Assembly: GCA_023055425.1 (NCBI GenBank)
Contig: JALGPY010000004.1
Span: 112,199,504-112,263,503, forward strand
Direction of reading: 5' to 3'
DNA length: 64,000 nt
Origin: Linanthus parryae
Lineage: Eukaryota > Streptophyta > Magnoliopsida > Ericales > Polemoniaceae
The notes beneath the pieces are model-generated. The model was given only the letters and a program-made list of their open reading frames with translations. It was not told where the DNA came from and searched no databases. The position numbers were made by a program, and so were the translations under genes. Numbering within the stretch: the stretch's first letter is position 1; each line of letters opens with the position of its first letter. Shown piece by piece: positions 13,404 to 24,567 of this stretch.

Positions 13404-13662
13404 TACATAAACAGCTTCTCTATCACACCGTATTGACTTTTGTCAATATTCATTGGGTAACTTTGACCGGGTCATTTGGATAGCGAAACAATGCGACTTT
13501 TTGATAACTTTTTCATGGCGTTGTATAGTAAAAGTTGTTTTGTAACAAGGTGAAAAAATTATCAAAAAATCGCATCGTTTTACTATCCAAATCACTCGGT
13601 CAAAGTGACCCAAATACGAGTCAAAAAGTTTAACCGGTGTGATAAAGAAGAAACTGAGGTAG
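13404..13662. mobile_element. Stowaway-like MITE, left end damaged
   Basis: The right end, GTGATAAAGAAGAAACTGAG plus GTAG and then TA, is the inverse of the left-side CTTCTCTATCACACCG. Internally it shares GGATAGCGAAACAATG and TCAAAGTGACCCAAATACG with the other copies in the window. About ten bases of the left terminus are missing or replaced. Confidence 0.75.
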
Positions 13663-13689
13663 TATTAAATTTGACTCTAGAAAAAAAAA

Positions 13690-13880
13690 ATTAAATTTGA
13701 CTTTTATCACTATTCACGCGGTCACTTTGACACGGTAAAGTAAAAGTTGCTCTTCATAGGTGTCGTAGAATAAAAATTACTCTATAATGCAGTAAAATAT
13801 TATTAAAAATTACAGTGTTTTATTGTTCAAATCAGCAAATCAAAGTGACCCATATAGGACGAGTTAAAAAATCAAATGGG
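13690..13880. mobile_element. Decayed second copy of the same MITE family
   Basis: It contains the family core strings (GACTTTTATCACTATTCACG, GGTCACTTTGA, AATCAAAGTGACCCATATAG) in the same order as the complete copies. Neither terminus is intact. It directly follows the previous MITE, so it may be an older insertion or a tandem remnant. Confidence 0.6.
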
Positions 13881-14108
13881 AGAGTACAAAGAGCTGGGGC
13901 GGAGTGGTAGGAGAGAAGTGAAAGACCAAAAAAGTATATTTACAATTTGGGTCCGTTTAAATGAGTAAACCACACGATTACCCCAACACTTTTCAAAAAC
14001 TATATTATCACCCATTCCAATTCCAGATATTACACAGAAGCCCACCAATGTTCGTCTTCCACAGAAGAGAAACGAAAGAACAACAATTGAATCAATCGCT
14101 GTATTGCA

Positions 14109-17100
14109 ATGGAGTCGAGTTCAGCAACCGCGACGGAGGACGACGGAGCACAAACCACAGCTTCCGCCTCTCTCTTCCCATTCTCCGTCCAACCGCCTTC
14201 CGCCGCCGAGACCGCCGCAACCAAACCCCCCGCCTCCGCCTCCCAGTGGCTCTCGAATAGCAGCTTCACCGTCGATCTCTCCGCCGTCGACGAACTCGTC
14301 TCTTCACGCCAGAGCCACACTTTTCCTCTCGAGCACACAGATTCCGAAGAAGAAGAACAACAACAACAGCGAGCGAGAGAGAGTAGCGTTGCTAGGCCTG
14401 AGCCGTACGGATTAGTGGACTCATCTTCTGATGGAGAGAAAGAGAAGAGGAAGAAGAAGAAGAGGAGGAGATCTTCTTCTTCTAGGCGTGACGCTTCTAC
14501 GGCCAAAACCTCACGCTCGGCTTACAATTTTGATGTCTCTTCTCGGAAACCTAATGTTTCCTGGGCGTCTTCTGATACGGCGAAGGACTATTACTTCGAT
14601 TCTCGCGGTGATCGGGATAATCTCGCCTTCGGATCGCTTTACAGGTAACTTCTGGTTTAGTTTCACTTCTGCAATTGCTCAATTTGATACCCTGGATACG
14701 CTGTTACATATTCATTAGGTCATGTAATTAGGGTTTTTATTGAAGCAATTTTAATCGTTTGTTAGATTGTGGAATGTGTTAACTTTGCCCTAATAGCATG
14801 CAAATTATTGTTTATTCTAAGGTGATCGGGATAATTTTGCCTTCGGTTCCCTTTACAGTTAGCTCCTAATTTAGTTCCACATCTGTAATTGTTCAATTTG
14901 ATACCCTAGATATATATGCTGTTACATATTCCTCAATCTTCACGTTAGTAAGTGATTACTTAGGTCATGTTATTAGGGTTTTAAGCAAATTTGGTAGATT
15001 CTGGAATGTGTTAACTTTGCCTAGATGGCATGACAACTTGATACACTAGATATGATGTTACATATTCCTCAATGTGATTCCTTAGGTCATGTAATTTAGG
15101 TTTTAATTGAAGCAATTTTAATCGTTTGGTAGATTCTGGAATGTGTTAAATTTTCCCAAATAGCATGATTGTTTATTCTCTAGGAATTGGATTTGATTGT
15201 ACATTGGTTTATTGTGCTGCAGAATGGATGTAGCTCGCTACAAGCTTCTGAGCTCTTTGAAATCCAATAAGCACAATTCTGCACTTTCTGATACTGATGT
15301 ATTGGACAGTAAACTTAAGGCAGGGGGGCGGTATTGGTCGGCAAAGTATTCTGCACTTGAACGCCATAAGAACCTGAAGCGTATACGGATTATTGTACCG
15401 AAGAAGCCTTTAATGACTGTATTCGACGATTTCGTTCCTTTGATGGAGGATGAGATCTCTGGCAAGGTAGTTGAAGGTGGGTCACTTGCGAAAGTGTCAG
15501 TCATTGAAGAGTCTTGGGAAGATGAGGTGTTACGCAAGACAAGAGAGTTCAACAAGATGACCAGAGAGCATCCTCATGATGAGAAAGCCTGGTTAGCTTT
15601 TGCAGAATTCCAAGATAAGGTTGCAAGCAGGCAGCCACAGAAAGGTGCTCGTTTACAGACTCTTGAGAAGAAAATCAGTATATTGGAGAAGGCGGTTGAG
15701 CTAAATCCAGAAAATGAAGAGCTGTTGCTTCCTCTGTTGGATGCTTACAGGAAAAGAGACAGTTCAGATGTCTTCATTGGCAGATGGGAGAAGATTCTCA
15801 TTCAGAATCCCGGCAGTGAGAAACTTTGGAGAGAATTCTTGCGTGTTGTGCAAGGGGAGTTTTCGAGGTTCAAAGTTTCTGAAATGAGGAAAATATATGC
15901 AAATGCAATTCGAGCCTTTTCTGCTGCATGCTCCAGGCTACATAGGCAGGTTCTTAACTTAATCCTTACTGCACCCCTTATTTGTGTCCATTGGTTCATA
16001 GAAAAATATGGTCACTGGAAAATTTTTATGTTGTTTTTCACGATTCTGAAAGCTATCAGATAATGGACAGTTTTTCTTGTATCTGATATCCAGTAAATCT
16101 TTAAGATGTAGTTTATACAAATTTGCTTTTTGAACATATTGGTCAATTCTGATTGCTAATAACTTCCAAGTTATGCTGTTTGTTTTTCTTTTGTCACGTG
16201 GATGAATCTCTGCAAGAGTCCTTAACTTTTTACTGACATAGTTAAGAACAAAGTTTATGGTTAATGTGGTAAAATAAAAGCTGGAGTCAGTATTGCCCAG
16301 GGCAGATGCTTGATGTACCGCCATTTTATTTGGCTGGAAGACATAGAGGGTTCACTTCTTTGGTTGTCAAATCTAAAATGAAAAGAAAACGAGGTTTGGC
16401 ATTGTCATTGGATGAGTATGCGACATGCGTCTATTCAACATCATTTCTGGTTGAAGCCATTCTAGATTTTTTGTGGTAGCAAATAGGCTGTAGTGGCTAT
16501 TTTTTTTTTGGATTGGGGGGTTGAGCTGATCGATTGAGTTCGCCTGGGATGGTTCTCTTGTTCAAGCAGCACAGTAATAGATCACAGAGAAAACCTATGA
16601 TTAGGTAACTTTGAAGTTTAAGTCTCATTGTAATTCGTCGGTGGGTAGTGTTCAAACTATATATTTAGGATCTGGTCTTTAAAATTCTTTCAGAGATATA
16701 TTTCCACTTTTCCATCATTAGGTCAGTTTTTTGGTGCTAAGAGCTTTTAACTATGCTTGGTTAGAGTTGGTTCTGGTTTACTGTCATATGTAATGGACCC
16801 GTCCGTAAAGGCACCCGATAAAAGAAATCAAGAACAAACTTGCACGCCTTTCAGTTTTAGGGTTGATATAAACCAAACAACAAAAATCCTAACAACAAAA
16901 TATGCATTGGGGGAAAGAAATGAATTGGAATCACCACATCTGAGAAATTTGATTTTTTAATGCACTGGAGATTAGAAACAGGGCTATTCATTTACACATA
17001 TACTGATTTATAGTAAAGCAATTATATGAAATCATTTACAAGTGAAAATTTGTGGACTTGTATACCACTTCAAGCAAATAATATGCTTCGAATACCAATC

Positions 17101-20100
17101 ACTGTGTTGCCTACCCTCTTTCTTGTGTCAGTGACATCAGTCAAGGTCGACCTGCAACAAAGGATTATTGGACTAGTATATTGCTAACAATTAAAAAGAA
17201 TTATCAATTCAAAGTCGGTTAGTAAAACTCAGTCAACAATCACTTGTAATGGAATATATGCTAAGCTGGGGGAAAGTGGCCATAGATGACTGCCTGTGAT
17301 GCACCGGAACTCCATAGGGGATGAGGTGTGTGGACTGGTTTATATGATTATACCTCATTGTTAAGATATGTAGTATGGTATTTATTTTGATTTGACCTAA
17401 TTAAGCATGTATTTAGCTGTCATTTTCATTCGTATAAATGTCTGTGTATAAAGTCGCCGTTCCCCTGGTATTTTGTTTCCCCAATTTTTGAAAATTTGTG
17501 TTCCAGTGCCCCTGTTTCGTCTTCCCGTCCTCGTTTCAGGAGTGCTGAAGTTGTACTAAATGCTAAATTGGTAACTGATATATAGATATAATGAATGCTG
17601 GAGGCATCCTCAAGTCGTACTTGAAGCAGTGCCCTATTTCCCCAACGAGATGTCTAACAGATTGGGTTTCTCATGATATTCATATAGATTAGAAACAAAT
17701 GCTTACCTCAAGAAAGTTTGGTCCCCGTCCCTGTCCCCGTCCCTGGTCAGTGCTACTGTATACAGGAGATTACTAAATGCTAAGTTGGTTACCAATGTAT
17801 AGACAATGAATGCATTAGGCATCCTGGAGTACTAATACTTGAAGCAGTGCCTTATTTCCCCAATGAGATGTCATAAGAGATCTGGGTTTCTTACAGAATT
17901 AATATAGAACAAATCCTTACAGAACAGAATCGGAACTATGAAAAAATGAACATGAACAGACAAGTATAAAGGAACTTTCAAAGACAAAGATTAACTTACA
18001 TAGCTGTAATGGTTGCATACTAAGAAGCAAGGATATGTTGTCAGAATCGCGATCCGGGTCGTAGGATCGTATGATTCTGCGATCCGGAGGGGGGGGGGTG
18101 CCGGATCGCTCGGAGAATCGGAATCGCGCTCAAAATCGTAGGATCGGTTAGGATCGTACCACCTACCGATCCTACCTCCGACGAATCCCCGGCCTCCGAC
18201 GCACTTCGGCGACTGTCGCCAGCCTCCGACGAACCTCCACCGAGCGTCGCAATGGCTCCGGAGACCTCCATCACCCCCGATCCCGATCGAAAGAGAAGAG
18301 GGGAAGAGAAGGTCAGAGAGAGAGAGAGAGGGGGGGGGGGGGGTTCATCCACATCTCTTTATTTTGATTTATTTTTCTTATAATTTCTTTTTTGCTTTAA
18401 AATTTTGCCAGAATTTAGTTCATCTATTGACAACTTAACCCTTGTCATATAAAAATAACACAGAAAAGCATAGATTAAATATAAGAATAAGGAGTGAGGA
18501 GTAGTAGCTCATATGGCTTTGAGTTTGATGAATTGTGTATGTGAAAGCTCTTGAAGTTATCGCATGTGAGAACTTAAAACCTTGAACTTTTTGTTTAAAG
18601 TGCAGCCTTTTCATATGTTGAGCCCTCAATTAATCATATAATGCATGTCAGTATCTACTTTACCCTAATAATATTTTAACCCATTAAAGCTGCATTATTT
18701 CATAAAAGACCCCTTGTGAAAGTCTAATAAACATAAAGGGGCGACTGACGTATTTCATAAGTGTTCCCACGTGTCTCCCAAGAGTCCCCGAGTGTCCAGC
18801 CTAATAAATTATTAAAATAGCCGGGCACACCAGCTGAGTGCATGACATATATTTTGGATTGTCGTACGAGTGTGACTGTCCTAAGTGTCCGACACGGATA
18901 CAGCCCCTATTTTGGAGTGTCCATGCTTCCTAGGTTGCATACAATATACCGGACATGTTTGGCAAAATTTTGACGAAAAGTGTGTTTGGAATTTCAGATT
19001 TGATTGCTGTGAATATGGACATGGGTATTGACCATTGAGGGGCAAAATGTGCGGGGCTCACACGAAAATGTAAAAGATAAAATGTGTACATAAAATGTTT
19101 GGGACCCACACACCCTTGGTTTTATTACTTAGATAATCTAAAATTAGTGTGTGTAAGTCCATGTCGGTGTTTGCTAGCAGGTAGGCGCAGTTACCAGCTT
19201 ATCAGCGCCATATATAGTATGCTAGCATATTATGGGATGAATTGTGGTGTATGAAAACTAATCTTGGAGTTGTTAGCAGTACATGGTGATTTTTTATGGT
19301 TGCATCTTGTCATTTTTTTTTCTTCTGTTCTTGACTTGGAATGTCTCATGAGTCATGATCATACAAATGAACCATATTTATTGATTTATATGTTTGTTTG
19401 TTTATTTATTTATTATTTATTTATATATTATTTTTTATGGAATTTTCCGGAGGGGCATAGTTCAGTCTGGTGCTCTGCTTAGTATTCGCTAATATCAAAT
19501 AACTGAACCTAATACATGAAAATATGTCTACATTCAGCTTATTGAGACTGACAAAATTCTGAGAACAAACAGGCTATACATGTCATTCTTGTTTGAATTT
19601 TGAGTTGGCTGCTTAAGACCTGTCAGTATGGCTTTATGTCACCTCAGTTATATTGTCAACCCTTTATTCATTATGAGAGTTCGTTGGGTTTAACTTTCTT
19701 AGTATTTCATTAAATTCCTTATTCAAATTTCTGTTTATTGGTTGCAGGCTCACCAAACTGTTGATGGACCTTCTGTTGATCCTGCTGTTGTACAGCACGA
19801 ACTTTGTCTGGTTGATATATTTCTCAGCCTCTGTCGGTTTGAGTGGCAGGCTGGGTACCAAGAGTTGGCGACTGCTTTGTTTCAGGCAGAGATAGAATAT
19901 TGTTTGTTTTGCCCTTCCTTACTTCTTACGGAGCAGAGTAAACTTAGACTGTTCGAGCACTTCTGGAACAGTAATGGTGCAAGAGTAGGGGAAGATGGGG
20001 CTCTTGGCTGGTCTACGTGGCTAGAAAAAGAAGAGGAAGAGAGGCAAAAGCTTATTCATGAAGAATTGTCGAAAGAAAATGATGCAGGTGGTTGGACAGG

Positions 20101-23100
20101 TTGGTCTGAACCTTTGTCGAAAAGTAAAGATACAAGTGGAAATCCAGAAGATGTTACAGGGGATAGCGTGGGTCTGGAGGAGTTAAATGATGGCGAAGAT
20201 GATGATCTTGACAAAAAATCTAATGAAAAGGAGGATGATAACGATGAGGCTTTACTGAAGTTGCTGGGAATTGATATTGGTGCTGAACCTAGCAGTGAAG
20301 TCAAAGATGCTACCACATGGACTAGATGGTCAAATGAAGAGCTATTGAGGGATTCAGAACAGTGGATGCCTATTCGCTCAAGCAGCGGTACGGTTTTCTT
20401 TCATCTAAACTTGCTTTAGCTTATCTTGCCTTTTATAGATTCCGCTGTTCTGTTTTAATAGTGTCGCAACATTACTGCAGTCATCAGCATGTGATGCATC
20501 AGAGTTTTTGTTTGTTTTGCATACAGTTATATAGATATGCATGAAATGTACTCTCTTCTGATTGACAATCTCAAGTTTGATCATCACAAATTACTGATTC
20601 TCGCCTTAAAAAAGTAGCAGCTTCTCGTGGTGATGGCACGCCGGATAGGGAGGACGACGAGCAATTTTCGAGAGTTATTTTATTTGAAGATATCGAGGAA
20701 AATCTGTTTTCTTTGAGCTCAGAGGAAGCCCGCTTATCTCTGATATTCCAGTTCATTGAATTTTTCGGTGGGAAGATATCTAAGTGGTTAGTTTTCAAAG
20801 ATATGCCATCTACCTGATCTGTGCAATTTCTTTTAGTGGAATTATGATTTTGATCCTTATTTATTTGTTTCAGTGTTGATCACTCACTGTAGAAATTTTT
20901 GCACGCACTATTATGCACGGGAATTCATATAGCTTTCTGTTATGTTCTGTTAATTTGTTAGACTGATGCATGCAATTTTCAGAAACTGTGAATTCCTTGA
21001 CTTTTATAGTTCAGTATACGAAGATGAGTGTCTCAGATGCGCTGTGTTGACCCTGACTAGTAAGTAGTATGTAATTTTGATAGTAGGTGTTATAAGCAGT
21101 TGTACAAATTTTGGGTACTTCTCTTCCTGTTACATATCTGTCTCCAAATGGCGGCGGAATTCAAAAGACGACACTTCAGTTCTTGGATCTTAACACGGAA
21201 CTTCAACATAGATTTGTCATGTTGAAATATCAAACTTCCATCTCATTGTACCAGCTTTGCCTAGCTTGGTGTGATCTTACAGCTGTAGGAGGCTATTGTC
21301 TTTCTCAGCAAAGAGTATAAAGTAGTTGTTCGACTGGAAGTAGAAAACCCTTGGCCACACGGACCATGATCATCTTCCGTCAGTTTTGGACGCTGCTCCT
21401 TGTAAACGTGTCTAAAATGTGTTTCCAGGATCAAGTAGAGGTGTATCTGGTGTGTGCGTGATGTGTGAAATACGTTCATTTTGTATGAGAATATTCTCTC
21501 GACGGGCCGAATAATTTATACTGAATCTTACAGAGTTGTTTGCTTCTTTCCTGATTGTTTTTTATTTTTTCGTTTTTGTGTAGGACTTGTACAAACAGTT
21601 CAACTTGGGCCCAGAAAATATTAAGCTTGGAGGCAGTACCAGATTCTCTGTTAGTTAATTTACGAAGAGTTCATGATCTCATAAGGACGGCTGAAACGGA
21701 TTCCAGTAGCTTCACTTTTGACCAGATTTTCCGTACTTCAAATGACATCTCTGTGAAGACTGACATGATGAAGTTTCTTCGAAATGTTATCTTATGTTGT
21801 TTAACTGCATTTTCGAGTAACCACATCTTGGAAGAAGCTGCCCTTGTTGCTGAAGAGCTATTCCGTACAAAATTGGGTACGGATAGCTTTTCAGTTACTC
21901 CTTGTCGAACTCTAGCAAAAAATCTCATCAAAAGTAACCGACAGGTAATTCTTACTATCTACTGGTTGGAATGATGGTCTTCAATTGCTTTATGTGTTGC
22001 AACTTCAATCGACTCATTTCAGCGGATTGAGACTTGGAGTAACATCGACTTCTATTCTCACATGTTTGTTGACCACCTAATTTTGTATGATTTGTTATTA
22101 CAGGATGTATTGCTATGTGGAGTTTACGCTCGAAGAGAGGCTGCCTGTGGAAATATTGAATATACGAGAAAAGTGTTCGACATGGCACTTGCCTCTGTCG
22201 ATGGACTTTCCACGGTACGGTCTATTGTGTTTCTTATTTCAATACTTGCTTGTGACTGAAAGTGATTCTCACGCATGGCTGCAGTTTTACAAATTCGAGA
22301 AGACATTGTATTAAAGTTCAGAGCATGCACTTTACTTGCATATGTAGCAATACATATGGCTTAAAGAGAAAATTAAGTTCTCACCCTCTTGCTCTTCCTG
22401 TAAGAAAACTTCATTTTAACAAGTGGCATTGCTTTCCTCTTTTGTTTATTTTCGGGAGTTGCTGTCACTTAATATTTGGTTGGCTCATAGTGAAAAGTTG
22501 GGATGTACCAGAATGTAGAGGATTTAAATCGTTGACAGAGAAGATCAGACGACAAAATAGCATGAAATTGTATTTAAGTGTCACCTTTCCAAAATCTACA
22601 ACTTTGTCTTGCTTTTGTTTTCTCCTTGTGAATGTGTTTTGTGGTGGGTGTGGGTCCCGGGGTGCGTGTGTGCACAAATTTACACATGAGGTGATACATC
22701 ATGTTTGCTTTGATTCCTCACTTAGGTATTCTTTTGGTAGGCCCACATAGGTATTTTTAAATCCATGTCATTTTCAAGGATGGTCCATTAGGAATTTTAC
22801 CTTCATGCAATGGAGTGGTGTTTGGTTTGTGTGGGTTGGTCGTTCCCTGCCTCGGCAGCGAAGCCATACCTAGCATTCCTCTTCAATCATGCTCAATGCA
22901 ATCATATGCTTTGGGCACGAGTTGGGTTCTTGTGTTGCCTACCTAAATTGATGGAATTTATCCCTAAACGGTTACGAATTTCGCCTTGTTGCATTGCGCT
23001 TCGAGGTGAACCAAACGGTATGCCCCGTGCTCCGTGTCGGTTCACTTAATTGTGTTTCGACGACTGCTCATGGGTGGATGCTCCGTCAGTGTATTTTTCT

Positions 23101-24501
23101 CTTCCAGATGTGCCTTGTGCATATCTGCCTCAGTGTTTCTTAGTTTTTCACGTCACCCATGGCCGGGTATCTGATATTGCACTTGTTGGGGGTGGCTAGT
23201 TGCTAATTTATTATTGGTCAAATGTGGCAGGACTTGCAGTCAAACACATCTCTATTATATTTCTGGTATGCTGAAGCTGAGACTCGTAATGGTTCTGGTG
23301 GTGATTCAGAGTCCAGGTCGCGCGCAGTGCATATATTATCTTGTTTTGGGTGTGGGGTGAAATACAGCCCATTTAAATCTCATCCATCTAGTCTGCAACA
23401 GTTAAAAGCTCGCCAAGGGTTTAAAGAACGAATAAGGATGCTTAGGCCGATGTGGGCTCGTGGTAAAGTAGATGATAAATCCATTGCTCTCATTTGTTCT
23501 GCTGCTTTGTTTGAAGAGCTGACTACTGGATCTCATGCTGGTATTGGAATTCTAAATGAGGCTTTTACCATGGTGCTTCCTGGTAATACTTTTATATTAA
23601 TGACTTGCACTTCCATTAAATCCATCATGTTGATATCCCTGGTTTGTTACAAACACTTTGTTCATGATTACTAATATTGTCATATTTCCAACTTCAGAGA
23701 GAAGACGCCAAAGCTATCAACTTGAACTTTTGTTCAACTTTTATGTCAAGATGCTCTGGAGGCATCAAGGAGACTTGAAGTTGTCTGAAGTATGGAAATC
23801 TTTTGTGCAAGGATTGCAAATATACCCTTCAAACCCAGAGCTTTATGGTGCTTTAGTTGAAATCAGTCACCTTCATACCTCACCAAATAAACTGAGGTGG
23901 ATACTTGATAACCAATGTCAGAAGTATGTACTCTGGTCCCTACATTTTATTAACTGTATGATTTCTTTGTTTTGCTTCCAATTTTGTATTAAGGATTAAC
24001 TTCTTTTGTCATGCCACATGCAGGAATCCATCTGTGGTCGTCTGGCTCTTTGCATTGTCATTTGAGATCAGCAGGGGTGGTTCTCAGCATAGAATACATG
24101 GATTATTTGAAAGGGCTTTGGGAAATGACGAGCTGCGCAACTCAGCAGTACTTTGGCGTTGCTACATGGCATATGAGATGGATGTAGCTTGCAACCCTGC
24201 TGCTGCTAGACGAGTTTTCTTCAGAGCTATCCATGCATGTCCCTGGTAATGATGATGCTCTCTTAATTATCATTTTGCGCTGATCTATCCAGAAAATATG
24301 TCCTTCCTGGAACTTAAGATCATTGTGTGTAAAATGCTCAGTGTTACTACAAAATTATAGCACCACTCTCCTCTTCTTATCAAACCCTAGCCACCTACCT
24401 ACAGAGCTGACAGCTCCTTATCCCCATTGCCACCTTCACCACCATGGACAATATCAACTCCACCAACCAATCTGTCTTCCTAAGTAACATTACCAATCCA
24501 G

Positions 24502-24567
<66 letters not shown>

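Larger units (their letters stand above)
11724..14108. other. Spacer between the kinase 3' end and the NRDE2 start
   Basis: This stretch holds the kinase 3' UTR and the NRDE2 promoter, neither with a sharply defined boundary. It also contains four small insertions: a MITE with long inverted repeats (12509-12700), a short SINE (12876-12968) and two Stowaway-like MITEs (13404-13662 and a decayed copy to about 13880). I see no additional gene and no clear TATA box for NRDE2; the MITE pair ends only about 230 bp before the NRDE2 start codon. Confidence 0.7.

Noticed and set aside
14030..14506. 158-codon minus-strand frame overlapping NRDE2 exon 1
   Set aside because: It is the antisense shadow of Ser/Glu/Lys-rich coding sequence, low in complexity and without domain content.
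18041..18352. Minus-strand Pro/Gly/Ser-rich ORF in the GC-rich island
   Set aside because: Low-complexity content, poly-G tracts of uncertain length and location inside an intron argue against a gene.
20576..20617. Upstream extension of NRDE2 exon 4 using the AG at 20575
   Set aside because: In the required phase the extension begins with a TGA stop; the acceptor at 20617 or 20620 keeps the frame.
22810..23049. 79-codon frame in NRDE2 intron 6
   Set aside because: No recognisable domain; it lies between two in-phase NRDE2 exons and has no splice connection to them.
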